Shown here: one piece after another, positions 10,901 to 25,900 of the stretch
How positions within the stretch are numbered: the stretch's first letter is position 1
Layout of the letters: the number at the start of each line of letters is the position of its first letter
DNA from: Chloranthus sessilifolius
Taxonomy: Eukaryota > Streptophyta > Magnoliopsida > Chloranthales > Chloranthaceae
Direction of reading: 5' to 3'
Assembly (NCBI GenBank): GCA_021018995.1
Contig: CM037593.1
Span: 12,490,088-12,554,087 of the forward strand
DNA length: 64,000 nt
Position numbers and translations under genes: made by a program
Notes under the pieces: model-generated
The model's input: the letters and a program-made list of their open reading frames with translations, nothing else
Told to the model about the DNA's origin: nothing
Database searches by the model: none

Positions 10901-13900
10901 TGTCTGCACCTCACCCAAACTCGATATCAGTAAGATCTGTCAACATAAGTCGAGGGATGAGCGTTTTGCCACGGTGCTCAGTAGGGGTAACCACTGATCC
11001 CAAAAGACTCGTCTTAATCATAACATGGTCGTATCTTAGAAATTTTAACTTATCATATAATTTCAATTCATTCTCTTATCTTATTAAAAACATATTATTT
11101 ACATATTTCTTATATAAAACATGCGGTTGAGTTTTGGAGCTGCCTACGTACCCTAATTGGGATCAAGCCGACCGTAGTTCTAAAACTTACATATTCATAA
11201 TATAATAGATGCATAACAGGGGCCCACAATGCAGTAAGGGTCACAAGCATCACTCAACCAGATAACCGCATCCTTTCACGTGGAAGCAATTCTATACGTC
11301 CCATTCCGTATAGAGGAAACTTCCGGATCGGATGACTCAATCCGGTCTTGTGAAATCCCGTGAAGGTAACTACACCATGGGTAGAACGTAACATAGCTTA
11401 TTCTTATTGTTGAATTCATAATTTACTTATAACGTGTTAGAATTTCTTCATTTCCACAATTTACTTCTCGCATCATATCTTAGCTTATTTCACCAACAGC
11501 TTAAGTCTTGTGGCTTATCTTTAACTTATCTTGGCTTATCTCGCCTATGGCTTAAGTCCCGTGGCTTATCTTAACTTATCTTAGCTTATCTCGCCTGCGG
11601 CTTATATTGACTTATCTTATTTTATCTTATCTGCGGCTTAGGTCCCGCGATTATACTTTTAGGTTCACGGCTTAGGTCCCGTTCACCTTGCTTAGGTCCC
11701 ATTCACCTTTTCTTAACTTGACTTAACTCATCACTCTTATTCTTAACAGAGAACACATTCATCATATCATTACCTTAAATTGTAACTTAAAATAGCTTAG
11801 GTGCATAGACAATACCCTAAGACTACATATAATAAGACGGGAATACCTACCGTCGATAGTTGGTCAACTCATATCACCGGATGCGAACATCCTATTATGT
11901 CACCGAAGGCTGCGGACCTTTAACTAATCACCGGAGGTGAACCCCCTACTAATCACTAGAGGCCACGGTCCTCCAACTATATCAACAGATGCAAGCATCC
12001 TAATAAATGGACTTGGTATTCGACACAAATCATTAATAAACTTATCGCTTGCCTCAAAAATATTATTTTCGTATCTTAACTTTGGATGAGCCGTTATGTG
12101 ATTAAACTCTCAATCACGTCCTATCTCAAGGCATGAAGTTATCACCACAATCCTCGTACTGTAACGCCCCATACCATCATAGTGAACAAGGATTGGGAAA
12201 TGAAATAATACCCATTGACAAACGGGATCGCTTGTAGAATTACACAAGAGCATGGGCTTACTTACTACATAACTCATATTCATATTTAAATCATATAAGT
12301 GATGCAATGCATACACAACTTAAAAAGTAGCTTAGCGTATTCTTATCTCGGGCTTAACGTATACCTGTGCCTTACATGATCTTAATGTGTTCTTAAATCT
12401 TAGATAACCCATTATTTACAACGTATCACATAGCTTAACATTGTCTTACACGATCTTATCGTATTCTTAATTCTTAGATGTTCCATTATCAAAGCTTCAT
12501 AACATACACGGGTTTTGGAACTTTATTCGTGTACATAGGAATATTCATTTCGCACATGTACGGTTAATAATAATAATACTTATACACACTTAATAACTTG
12601 AGCAAATGTAATTATATAGCAATATATTATAACAATAATTATATGTATACATGTAAATACACATACATGCATTTTACGTGAATAACATGGATTTAGGATT
12701 TTCGTGAATGGTCGTTGATAGTGCAATATAATAATAATTTTATTTTAGTGTAAGAAGTATAAAATTATATAATAATGTGGCATTAATCACATTACCTCAG
12801 TGGCTAGTATTAGAACAATCTGAACCACCAATTAAATTCTTTGGGTCGAGATAGATAGGGTTGGAACTCTAGAGTCGAACCCAAATTTTGGCCTAATACC
12901 CGATTCTAAGACTAATTAACTGGTCACGATCTGATTTAATGAAACGATTTGAGGCCTTGTTTAAATAAATTGTGAAGTGATCTGGGCCCGTGCCTTAGAC
13001 GGCCTTTGGCGTTTAGTTAAAAAAAAAAAGGCCTAATAACTGTATAGTTGAATGGAAGGGAGCCATGGGCTTGTGCATATCAATATAGGCCATGGGCTTA
13101 TACATATCAATAAAAGCCATGGGGCCAGTTTGTTTAAAGTTACAACCAGTATTAGGTATGTTGTTAATAAGAGAGCCTAGGGCCTTATTCACACAAAGGT
13201 ATCATCGCCCCCGTTTCTAGGAGGACCACTGAGTGTTCAAACTATATAAGGGTCATTGGCCATAGAAATTAAATAAGAACCATGATCGTTGTTTGAATTT
13301 TAATAAAGGCCACACACTTTTTATTTATTTATTATTATTGTTATTATTACTTTTATTCTATTTTATTAATAAGGCTCTTGGGCCATGACATTAACAATTA
13401 GAAAGGCCATCAACCCATCAAACCACAAAATAATAATTTTATTTTATACTAATTTTCTGGTATAAAACTCTATAAAAAGGAAAATTTAGTAGTTATAACA
13501 TTGATAGTTTTAATCACATACTATGGTCAGATTCACATAATCTGGTCCGTTGGATGCAAAGAGGAGGCAAAATGGCGAGGGTCAGTTTCTAAGAATATTT
13601 TCAAATGTATCCAAAGGCTCCATGTTCTATTTTTATTTATTTATTATTATTTTGCCAAAAGCACGTAAAAGACAGCCATTTATATGTATTTATTTTGATC
13701 ATCATTATTATTATTTTGAATATGATAAAAAACCTAATCTAATGGGCACAAGAGATGGGTGAGTCGTGCCTGGTACTTCGGGTGGGGGATTGGATTTGCA
13801 ACCAGTGTCGCAACGTCAACTTCCGTCGACGTGCGTTCTGTCATCGCTATGGTTGTGTCTCCCCAAGGTCCCGAGGCACGGCTGTTAAGTTGGGTGATGA

Positions 13901-16900
13901 TAGGCTTCCCAAGCCTACAAGTTCGCATCAATCTACCCTTACTGCATTGCAACTTAGGGATGTGCAGTGGGGATGGTCGATCACCGGGAAGGCATACAGA
14001 CGGGTGGCTGCGACCCTGGGACCGGTCGTGCATCGCCATACATCATCGTCGGATGATAATGCGGGATATGGCCCGAGGGTAGAAGCAGACGTGAGTATTC
14101 AGTCGAAGTCGGACTTCGGGACTCTGACTTTTGACTCACCGCATCTACGGTCTCTGGCTATTAACCTACGCTAGTTTTGGGTGGTGCTACATGTTACGAG
14201 AGACTCGTTATCTCTTTTTCTTTTACATCAATGGATTAATCACAACTGGGACATATCTGATCGACCGACGGTATCTACCTTGTCTATCACTAAATTCCTA
14301 TTGAGATTTGGGTCGGAAGAGGGGGCCAAAGAACTTTGTATTCACAAAAACTTTTACATTCAAAAGTGCCCGGTGGTCTGCCGGTGCTGGGAGTCGTCCG
14401 TGGAGATATTCAGGTACACCGGGAGAGAGAAGGGATCTGGATAAGAGTTTTTGGTCTACCGATACATGCATGGTCCCCGGAGGTGTTCAAAGGGATCGGT
14501 GACCGGTGTGGCAGATTCATTCAGGTTGATAGACGCACTGTCGACCTCTGGGACACGGACCATACCCGGATCCTTGTTGATGTCAATTCCCTCGATAACA
14601 TCCCCAGGAGCTGTGATATCTTGATTGGCGGCTAAGTTGCTCAGCTCCTAATAGAAGTGGCGTGGTTGGATCGGCTGATCCTCCCGCATCAGGCAGACGA
14701 AGGATCCGAGGGGACCTGGGGTAGAGGCATCGATATGCTCCATATTTCCACAGAAGTAGCTCACCTGATTCACGATCTAGTCGGTGGAGAGATGGCTGCT
14801 CCCGGCTGGTTGCTGGCGAGAAACGCGGAGAGGGGCGTGACCTCAAACTCGACGCTCCGTTTGGGGCCTCTAAGGGGGTCGTCAGTGGAGGGTTACGTAT
14901 CCTCTAAGATGTCGGGGTGGACCCATGTTCCGGTACTAGAGTGTACCGCCGTTGTTTTTGGGGACGGGATACCTTGCGTCGTGATCGGGGATGTTGCTAC
15001 TAGTGGTGTGCCGACGGTTCTTTCGTCGATTTCGGATCTATCGCCGCCTAATGGGACTACGGCTGAGATTGTCTCGTACGTTGAAGCAGATTCCGTACAC
15101 CTGCACAGACAGGGGATAGGTGAAATGTGGGCGATGTCGGATAGGACGGCCGAGGTTTGCTGTCGTACCTGGGATACGATGGAGATCGAGGCGGTCGGCT
15201 ACCTTCTGAGGGAAGCTTCTTCTATCTTCAAAAAAGGTTTTAGGGTTTATCGCAGAAGGTGTAGGGTGGTGCCTCGGGGAGCGAGAAGTGCTACGGAGAA
15301 GCCACGTCGCCTGCCTTTGGAACTCTCTGGAGTTTCTTCGGAGCAGAGGAAGGGTTTTGACCACGGGGTATCCTCGAGGGAGGATTTATATTCTGCATTG
15401 GCGATGGAGGCACGTGACATGCTAACGTGTCGTGCTATGGGACCTCACTGGGTTGACACGTGGAGGCTAGCTGGAGTGGAGCTTTGCAACAGGGGGTTAC
15501 AGGTCACGGGACGGCGCTAGGGTCTGCTGGGGAGGGTCGGGTTGGGGCCCGAGCGTCTTTCGGGCCCGAACATTTGGGTTGGCCTGGCTCATATTTCTAT
15601 CGGGCCTTGCTTGCTGGGTCTTACCCATCGTTTGTGGGCCGTCTCGGTTGCTCAGGACATTTCTTTGGATGGGGGAGAGGGGACCCGTGGATTTAATTCT
15701 AAGGGAGCTCTCGAAGTAATTGGGAAGCACAGGGGCTTCGGTCTGGAGGATCTCCGGTACTGCAGAGGTAGTTCCCAGGATGCCGGTTCGTGGCATGTAG
15801 CCGGAATGTGTTTGGTTTGTGGTGTGCCAGGGATGGGCACACAGATGGGGAGCTTGCCCGATCCTTTTGGTGATGAGGTGGAGACCCAGATGGCCGAGCA
15901 TCTGCAACTCAGACCATTGAAGGTGTGAATGACGTTGGGCCTGCTCCGGAAAATAGTTTCGCCGTGGAGATTGACCGTTTGATCGAAGTGGGGTGTAACC
16001 TTGGGATGTCGTTTAAAGGTTCTCAGGTTGAGCTGCGGGAGGTGTTTAGGTCCATCCTCACCAATCGCCAGGATATCAAGAGGAAGCGACGGGGTGGGTC
16101 GCAAGAGCTTGCGCGTTTACCAATGGGGAATGTCGGATGGGAGAGGGGCCGCCGGGGGGGGGGGGTAATCGTTTCCTCCGGTTGGGTGGGCTTCTGATCA
16201 GTTTCGTCAATGAAGATGTTATCATGGAATGTGAGAAGCATTAGTGATCGCATGAAACGGGCGGGGGTTAAGCAGGTGATTGCGGGGTTTAAGTCGATCA
16301 TTGTTACCCTTCAAGAGACTAAGTGAGGAAGTTGTGAAAGAAGGAAAGTCGAGTCGGTCCTGGGGGGTGGTAGTTGGGACTGGGTTGGTGTTGATTCCAT
16401 CGAAGCTTTCAGAGGGATTCTTATGGCCTGGTCTTCAGTTCTTTTCGATAAATTGGACGAGGAATTAGGCTTGTTTTCCGCTTCCGTGGAGCTTCGGGAT
16501 AAGGTGTCTGGGAAACTGTGGACCTTTGCGGGCATTTATGGCCCGGCGACTGACCGGGAGAGAACTGATTTTTGGTTCGAGCTGAACGCTCTCGCTGCTC
16601 GGTGGGACTATCCCCTCCGCCTGGGAGGAGATTTCAATGCTATCCAGTGGGATTTCGAAAAGCAAGGTGGGCCGCCAAATATGGGATCATGCGGGATTTC
16701 AACTCCTTCATTTCGGACTGGGGGTTATTAGATGTCCCCCTAATTGGGACGCGGTTCACGTGATCTAGTCTCCAGGATACTCCGTCTCTTAGCAGGTTGG
16801 ACAGATTTCTTTGCTCTCTTGAATGGTTAGAAATTTTTTCGGGGGCTCGGTTGGAAGCTTTTGCCCGAGCTCTTTCTGATCATCGCCCTCTCGCTTTGAC

Positions 16901-19900
16901 GTGTGAGTCTATTGGAAAGGGGCCTTCTCCTTTTCGATTTGAAAACATGTGGCTGTTGGATGAGACTTTTCGGGTGAAGGTCCGGGGATGGTGGTCTGAA
17001 TTGGTGACGACTGGGACTACTGCGTATCGATTCTTGTCTAAACTTCGCCGGCTAAAAGATAGAATTAAAATCTGGAATAGGGATGAGTATGGTCAGGTTC
17101 ACGTTAAAAAGGAGGCCTTGCTCTCGAAGCTGAAGGTGTTGGATAATTTGGAGGAGTCCAGAAACCTTACGGCGGATGAGAGGGAGGTAAGATTGCAAAC
17201 GAAAGTGGAGTTCAGTAGTGGCTGTAGAGCTGAAGAAGTGCTATGGATGTAGAAAGCTAAGACTCGTTGGTTTAAAGAGGGGGATGCTAACACTAAGTAT
17301 TTCCATGTGGTTGCCAATGCACATAACAAGTCGAAGTATTTGGGAAGCATTGTCGTGGATGGGGTGACGTATTCGGGCCACGATCAGGTTCGGGATAATA
17401 TTGTCGACTTCTACAAACGGATGTACACGGATGAGGGATTCACGAGGCCAAAGCTGGATGAGATCCCATTTAATTCTCTCTCGGAGGAGGTTAGCAGGGG
17501 GCTAGAGAGTAGCTTCACTGAAGACGAAGTGTGGAGAGCGATCAGGTTTGGAGGTAGAAATAAAGCGCCGGGGCCGGACGGGTTTACCATGGAATTTTAC
17601 TGTGCTTTTTGGGAGACCATTAAGGATGACATGATGGAGGTTTTCAACGAGTTCCACACGACTGGATTTATCGGAAGATCCTTAAACTCTACCTTTATTA
17701 CCCTCATACCCAAGATTCATGGGGCTGAAAATATTTCCGATTACCGTCCGATCAGTCTTATCAATTGCCTCTACAAGATTTTATCGAGGGTGTTGGCTAA
17801 CAGGCTCAAGTGGGAGATGAATACTATTATCTCCGGCAATCAGCGGGCATTTGTCCGTGGTAGAGAGCTAACGGATCTCGTGGCGGTGGCCAATGAGACA
17901 ATTCATTCGGCTCATGTGCAGCGTCGACCGGCCGCGGTTTGGAAGGTGGATATGGAGAAAGCGTATGACCAGGTCAACTGGGAGAATCTAGACTACATGT
18001 TAGGGAGGTTGGGGTTTGGCAACATATGGAGGAAATGGATGCGCGGATGTTATTCCGCTCCGTGGTTCTCGATAATGGTAAACGACACGCCGGTCGGGTA
18101 TTTTAAGAGTTCTAGAGGCATCAGCCAGGGAGACCCTTTATCCTCGTTTCTATTTAATATGATTGGGGAGGCTTTATCCGGGCTGATCGTGCGCGCCAGG
18201 AAGTTAAATTTAATTACTGGCATCCAGGTGGGAGAGCGGGGCAGATTCCGCATCTGCAATATGCAGACGATATGATTTTATTCGGGAAGGCTGATGTGGC
18301 GGAATTCTGCGCGTTGGCTGATGTGCTTTCGGTTTATGACGCGATGTCAAGGCAGCGGATTAACCCCCTCAAGTTTGCTGACTCTGGCATTGATGTGGAG
18401 GAAGCCTTGCTGACCGACCTAGCTGGTTCGGTTGGATGTGGTATCGAGGTGCTGCCTATCAAGTACCTCGGCTTACCTCTTGGTCTCAGACAGTCCACGA
18501 TCCGTGAGTGGCTCCCGGTTGTGCAGAGGTTTGAACAGCGGTTGTTGTCTTGGAAAGGTAAATTGCTGAGCAGTGGGGGGAGGCTGATTTTGGTTAAAGC
18601 GGTGCTTTCGTCGATTCCCTTCTTCTTTATGTCCATGCCTAAGTGTCCCGCTAAAATTCTCTATCAGCTGGAACACATCCAACGATCGTTTCTCTGGGAG
18701 GGGTCAGGCATGAATAGGCGATATCATCTTGTTAACTGGGACATGTGTCAGTTGCCTATCGCTTGCGGTGGGTTGGGGACTCGGAGTTTAAAAAGGACTA
18801 ACCTGGCTATGCTTGGTAAGTGGCCCTGGAGAGCGGGAAGGGCGGAGGAGAGGGGAAGTCTCAAGTGGATGGTGCTGTCCGAAAAATACGGGCTTCCCTA
18901 GGGGAGCTGGGGGATATGTCCTTCGACCCACAGGAGCACCTCGGTGTGGTGGAGAGGTATATCCTGCCTGTGAGAGATCTTTGCTAAAGGTGTGCGATAT
19001 AGTTGGGGGTGTGGAACACGCATCCGGTTCTGGGAGGATGTTTGGTTGGATATGGATCCGCTTAAGGCTGCTTACTCGGACATCTTCGCTATATCCTCGA
19101 ATCCAGGTGGAAGGATTGATGAGTTTGTCTCAGTTACCAATGGGAGGAAGGTTTGGGAAGTCGCCACTAGAAGGTTTCTCAGGAACAATGAGGTAGGGAG
19201 CTATTTGGACCTATTGAGAAGGCTATACGAGACGCAACAGAACTCCCGAGGGTATGACCAAAGGGTTTGGGTCCTGAATCGTGAAGGGCAATTCAGCGTC
19301 AAATCTCTGTACCGCTGGCTTTCGCGTCGCCTGCTCATCAAATTTGAAGGTAATTGGTTGTGGAGTGATCCTATTCCTTTGAAGATCCGCTTCTTTGTTT
19401 GGGCGCTCTGTAAGGATAGAATTCTAACCAGGGACCAACTGATTCGGAGGGGTAAAGATATTCCGAACGTGTGTGTGATGTGTTCTGACGGGGAGGAGTC
19501 TACTGCTCATCTCTTCCTCCATTGCAGAGTGGCTTGCGAGATTTGGGGTGCCATCCTCAAATCCTTTGGGTTGTGCTAGGTTACGCTAGAGTCGCCTTAT
19601 CTGCAATTGCTAAGTTGGGATGCTGTCAAGGTGGAGGGGGAGAGAAGGGACCTTTGGAGGGCTACATTGTTCGCCGTTCTGTGGTGCATATGGTGCGAGA
19701 GGAATTGCAAAATTTTTGAAAAGAAAAGTAAACCTGTGGGTATGGTTATTAGATTGGTATCGGAGATGGTTAGATTTTGGGTCGCGAGAGATGGGGCGGG
19801 TGATAGTGATTCTTCCTTTGGGATCCGGGTTAAGTGGGCCGGTTTCTTTTTTGGGGCCCGAGTGTTGTTGTTTTTCTATTCCTTTTTGCTTGCCCCTGTT

Positions 19901-22900
19901 TTGGTTGTATTGGTCTTCAGTGCCTTGCTGCTCATATATATAATCTCTATTACTGATCAAAAAAAGAAAAAAAAGAAAAAGGGCACAAGAGTTATCCCTA
20001 CCTGTGATCCTAGCGTCGCAAGGAGTCGATCCCAAATTGCTGTGGTGTTATTGCATTGATGGTGCAATTCGTAGTCATCATTGTGTGTCCGATTTGCAAG
20101 ACGTAATAATGAGGATATGAACTGATCTCGATAGCGGCTGCCATATTTTTGATTCATGTACATTGGCGCGAGTCTAGTGTTGTGTGCATTGGCGTGGAAC
20201 TTCAAGTTGGATCTACGCATCCTTTTTATTTCATCGACAAATCGGATGGAGATAGAGCAGTGCTTGGGGCTGTTGTTGTGTGTTGAGCCAGTATGAGGGC
20301 CGCAAAAGAAGATGGTGAAGGTTGTGCATGGTATGAGATGGATGGTCCAGGTGCATTGCCACGATTATCAAAATCTCGTGATATCTGGGTCACTCGTACT
20401 GCAAAGTGAAGTCGTCAAATGGGATTAACAAAGAGAGAGGAAGAGAGCAAGAGAGAGTTGTATGGAGATGGGGCTCTCAAGAGTCCCATATGTGCTAATT
20501 TGGAGAATGCCACGTGGCACATTCCCATTAGGTAACAAAATCTCATAAATTTGGGATTCCTTAAATCACTCGGTAAAGGAGTTGCTAAAGGCAACTCTAC
20601 AAATTAGGTACCAGGTCAGTTTGGATTTTCGGCATTTATTTTTTAAGAGGGTCTTACTATCTTGTGCCTTAAAAACACCCAATATGTTGTGTGTACATCT
20701 AGCACCACACACCAAATGGTTACAATACCAATGGCACACCATCTCTTAGTATGTATATATATAAATTATGTACAATTATGATTTTCCTACAAATGGAACA
20801 GGGTAGGGTCCCTGTGTCTGGGTCTGCCGTTAGGATTCAGGCTTGAGTTAGTCTCGGGTGCACATAGTCGCACCCGATTGCACATGCCACTTGATTATAA
20901 TGTTCAAAACAATATTCTATGTATTAAATAAATGCATTATATGTTTCAACACTTATACATATGCACTTACGTATATTATTATCAAGATAGGCCCGAGATG
21001 GCGTCTCAGCGGGTCAAAGGGTTGATCATGATAAAACTAATCATACTAATCAACAATTCTTCCCAAAAGTCAACAAGTCAACATGAGGAAAAATCGGGTT
21101 ATTACAATGGTTGCATGTAAAATCATGATTTTAAATTTATATATTATATTTAGACTAATCTTATCATCATGAGCATGTGATCAAATTAGCTATAAACAAT
21201 GTTTGTAAGTCAATTGGACAATATTTGTGACAGTGCAATGCTTAATTTTTTAAAGCTTTCTAATTGACCTTTGTAGTGAGCTTTAGATCAATATACCCTT
21301 TACCAGTTGATATAGGGCTATAGGTGTAAAGACACCCCAAAGGATTTACTTACTTGAGTCAAAGAGGCTACGTTATTAAGCAGGTGACAAAGGAGACAAA
21401 ATATAATTTAGCTGGATAAATACTGGTTGCTTTGCCCTTTTTCTTGCTTTCTACTCGATTGATTTAGCGATTGTTAGGTCAATGACTCCCAATTCAGTTG
21501 AATTAGGGCATTAAGTTAAAGAGATCTCCTTCAGACTTAATAATTCGAGTCGAGTAGGCTTATTGAGCTAGGCTATTTTAATGGTAGAGTTGAGAGTTTT
21601 TTTGTTGAAGATAGCTAGCTTGGTTTAAGATTCAGGGTTAGAGCAGATACATAAAAGAAGCTCAGTATTCTTGGAATTACAAACATTATGTATAGTAATG
21701 GATCACATAGCTGATGTGAGAAGTGTTAGAAAAAAGCATGATATATATGAATAGTAATCATAAGAAAACATGTTACTGGTTTACGTTGATCCAAGTACCA
21801 ATAATTCAGACATAATCAGATTGTCGTGGAATTTTTCTCAAAAGTGACATAAGCAAGCATAAGACATTATCAGATTAGATATTGCCCCCCCCCCCCCCCC
21901 CCCCCCCTTTAAATGAAAATAAAAACTAGATATATACAAAAAATAAATGGAAAGAAACCAATCGATAATGCACAGACCTATGGATTTTTTAAGATTTTCA
22001 AAACGAGCTAAATCCAGAGGTTTTGTGAAAATGTCTGCCAGTTGCACATCAGTGTCTGTGCTTAAGAAGAATATTTTTTTCTTCGACCAATTCACGTATG
22101 AAATGATGTTGGATATCGATGTGCTTTGTTCTTGAATGCTGAACACAGGATTTTCTGAAATACGAATGGCACTGGTATTATCGCAGAAGAGTGTCATAAC
22201 ATTCTGAATAATCCCATAGTTAGACAACATTTGCTTCATCGAAAGAAGATGAGTGCAACAACTACCAGCAACAATATACTCTGCTTCAGCAGTTGACAGA
22301 GATATTGAAGCTTGTTTCTTAATGTGCTATGAAACAAGCCAGTTTCCAACATAAAACAACCACTGCTGGTGCTTTTACGATCATCTGAATTCTCAACCCA
22401 AGCGGCATCAATAAATCCCACTACTTGAGAAGTAGTATCAAAAGGAGACCACAATCCAAGATTTAGAGTCCCATTAACATATCTAATTATTCTTTTAAGA
22501 ATGGTTAAATAAGACTCTTTCAGAGTTGCTTGATATCTTGCACACATGCCCACGCCGAGGGATATGTTTGGTCAACTCGACGGTTAAATACAACAAACTT
22601 CCAATCATGCTTCTGTGGAGAGTTTCTCCTACAAGAGTACTAGACACATCTTTGGATAGTTTAACAGAAGTACTCATTGGAGTACGAGCAGGTTTACATG
22701 ATTCCAAACCAAACTTTTTGACAAGTTCTTTTGCGTATTTGGATTGGGTAATGAAAATACTAGAATCACATTGTTTTATTTGTAATCCCAGGAAGCAAGT
22801 CAATTCACCAAGCATGCTCATTTCAAATTTATTTTTCATTATATTACTAAATTCATGAGCAAATTCATCAAGTGTGGAACCAAAGATGATATCGTCTACA

Positions 22901-25900
22901 TAGATTTGAGCTACAATCAGATGACTAGACTTTTCTTTTAAAAACAAAGTTTTATCCACACTTCCTCATTGAAAACCATTTTGGATCAGGTATCGAGACA
23001 ATCTTTCATACCAAGCACGAGGTGCTTGTTTTAAACCATACATATCTTTCTTAAGTCTGCAAACATCTTGAGGTCGATGTGGATCTTCAAATCCTTTTGG
23101 CTGTGCTGTTCCACATAGACTTCTTTAGAGAGAAAGTACTCTTCACATCCATTTGATATAGCTTGAAACGTAAGCTACAAGCCATAGCTAATAGAATTCG
23201 GACAGACTCAAGTCTAGCTACAGGGCAAATGTTTCATGGAAATCTATGCCTTTCACCTGTGTGTATCCTTGAGCCACAAGCCTAGCCTTATTTCGAACAA
23301 CGTTACCTTTCTCATCAGTTTTATTTTTGAAAACCCATTTAGTTTCGATGATACGATTGTTTGAAGGTCTAGGTACAAGTTCCCATACCTCATTTCTAGA
23401 GAATTGGGTGAGTTCATCTTACATAACAAAGATCCAGTGTGGATCAAGAGGAGCTTCTTTGATGTTTTTGGGTTCTACAAATTAGGTGTAGCAAATATTG
23501 CAAAAAATAATTTTCAAACTCTGCAACTTATGCCTGGTCATCATATCAGCAGATGCTTCTCCAATGATGGCACTCGAGGGATGATTTTTCATATCTCTAG
23601 CATAAGTTGGCCTTGTTCTAGAAGGTTTTGGAGAGATATTATTTACTACTTCAATGTCTGACGTTTTGTCATCACACGGAGCTGTAGAGGGAGTATCAAT
23701 ATCATCATTTGAATGCTCCCCCTTATCAGGATCTCCATGGGAATTAGAGATAGTAAAAATCTCATCCTCTTTGTCACAGACTGTGATAGGCTCAAAGTTG
23801 ACATCCTCTACAATCACATTAGTTGACTCCATAACGGTGAGGGTTCTTAAATTATAAACCCTGTAAGCTCGACTGTTCAAGGATCAAGGAGTAACCAATG
23901 AAAATACCAGGGTCTGTCTTGGAGTCAAATTTACTGAGAGATTCTCTCTCTTTCTCTCTTAGAATATGACAGGGGCTTTCAAAGACGCGAAAATAACCAA
24001 CTTGGGGTTTTTTACCATTCCAAATCTCGTAAGGAGTTTTGGATGTATTAGGTTTGAGATAGACCCTGTTTGACACATAACAAGCAATACTGACTGCTTC
24101 AGCCCACAAGGTTTTGGCTATGTTACTGGCATTCAACATTACTCATGCCATTCTTGTAACACAATTTTTCCTTTCAACGAGCCCATTCTGTTGTGGTGCG
24201 TGAGGGGCAGAGAACTCATGTTTTATTCCATGTGAAGAACAAAATTCATGGAAACAAGAATTATCAATTTCTTTTCCACAATCGCCTCGAAGCCGAATGA
24301 TAGGTCGATTTTTTTCGACTTGAGTTCTCTTTGCGATGATGACAAATTCATCAAAAGCTTGTGACTTTTCTCTCAAGAATGCAACCCAACTGAATCTTGA
24401 GAAGTCATCTACCATTACTAGGATATATCTTTTTCCACCAAGGCTACTTACTCTCATATGACCAACTAGATCAAAATGTAATAGTTCTAAGATCCTTTTT
24501 TGACATGGGAGTATTCACCTTTTTATGAGATGCTCTTGTCTGTTTACCCATTTGACAAGCACTACAGATAGAGCCAGTTGGTTTTCCTAGTTTAGGCAGA
24601 CCTCTAATTAGTTGTTCTGAGGCAAGTTTGCAGAGATCTTGAGTATTCATGTGATCCATTCTTTTGTGCCATAGTTCTACGTTACTTGTCTTGGCCAAAA
24701 AGCAGGTGGTTTCATGGGGATCAATAAAACTATAACAATTGTCAGAAGATCTGATCCCTTCTAACACAACTTTTCCCTTAGTATCCACTACTGTGCAAGT
24801 TTTGCTTGAAAAGTTAATGTGCATTCCATCATCACACAAATGACTAATGCTGATGAGATTAGCCTCGAGTCCTTCAACGTAAAGAATATCATTCAGTTTG
24901 GGACAACCAGGGGGATTAGTAGATCCTTTTCCCTTGATTTTGCATGAGCTTCCATTATCGAAGGTCACTGTACCCTCATCACATGACTGAGATATGAAAA
25001 ATATGATTTTTCACCTGTCATATGTCGTGAGCATCCACTGTCAAGAAACCATCTCGACACTTCACAGGCTTTAAGTGAGATGTGGGCATCTGGAGCCAAC
25101 AGGTCTTCTTTCCTAACCCACACACGCTTGTATTTAGGTTTAGGTCAAACCTGTTTCATTTTAGGATTGGCAGGAGCACATTTATAATCTACCCTATTGT
25201 ATTTGTGTTGACTAAAATTGTTGGTCCAATTCCCTGTTAATCCAATAAAAGGAATAAGGAGAAGAAAAATTCCTATAATGATAAGGATAGATCAAATATA
25301 CATGACCTTTCCTTTCGCAGGTATAACAGATAGGAACCCTTTTTCCCAAGACTCGAGGTTAGGCTTTGGGTTACTTTGTACCTGTTCCGGTACAACTCCT
25401 AGAATGGATTTTGAGTCATTCAGATGACCCAAATGATTATTTTTAACCAAGAAATGATGAGGAGCAAATTGTTCTTACCCAATGCCTTGATTGGTAGAAG
25501 TAACAGTTGTAGCCTTGACAAGCATGGGTGTAGTATTGGAGTTAGGTTTTTGATTATGAGAAGCAAATTTATCATACCCTATTCCAGATTTGTCTGTTTT
25601 AGATTGACCCATGCCAAGGAGGTTCTCAAGTTTTTCATCACCTTTGCAAAAATTTGTGAATTTTAATGAGGAGGTGATTACTTTACTTTTTAAGTTTCTC
25701 ATTTTCAAGAATGAGAGACTTATAGTTACTACACTGTTCTTCTTAATTGATTTGTAGAGACCTCACTTTTTCTTGAAGAGACTCGATGGCCTTTTCCATT
25801 GTTTCTTTAATGCTCAAGTGGGTTTCTAGTTGTGCATTCAGAGTATTTGAAGTACTCTTTAGCTTGTGAATTTCCTTGGATAATTTTGTTTTATCCTTGG

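Larger units (their letters stand above)
13755..19980 (+). mobile_element. L1-type LINE, copy 1, with 11-bp target duplication
   Basis: The exact repeat GGGCACAAGAG stands at 13744-13754 and 19981-19991. Between them is a plus-strand LINE with an ORF1 region, an ORF2 region (endonuclease, reverse transcriptase, zf-RVT) and a 3' tail ending CTATTACTGATCAAAAAAAG plus A-rich bases. The element begins at the ATG of a zinc-finger frame, so any 5' UTR is missing. Length, 6.2 kb, is usual for plant L1s. Several frame changes and stops make it inactive. It sits in LTR sequence inside a Copia relic inside host intron 1. Confidence 0.9.
10400..21106 (-). mobile_element. Gypsy-type LTR sequence inserted in the Copia relic, itself split by a LINE
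   Basis: The two flanks of the LINE (about 10400-13743 and 19992-21106) read together as one non-coding, LTR-like block on the minus strand. It starts TGTAATAACCCGATTTTTCC at 21106, the style of long plant Gypsy LTRs. It holds the phrases GGGTACGTAGGCAGCTCC (near 11150) and a TATA-like CTATATAGGG (near 10891), and long GGCTTAGGTCCCG tandem phrases (11500-11700). The lower boundary is not resolved and may lie anywhere from 10400 to 10860. No Gypsy protein domain is present, so it is best read as a solo LTR fossil of about 4.4 kb. Confidence 0.5.

Noticed and set aside
15497-16104. Long minus-strand frames opposite the LINE
   Set aside because: They are antisense shadows of the GC-rich LINE ORF1/ORF2 junction.
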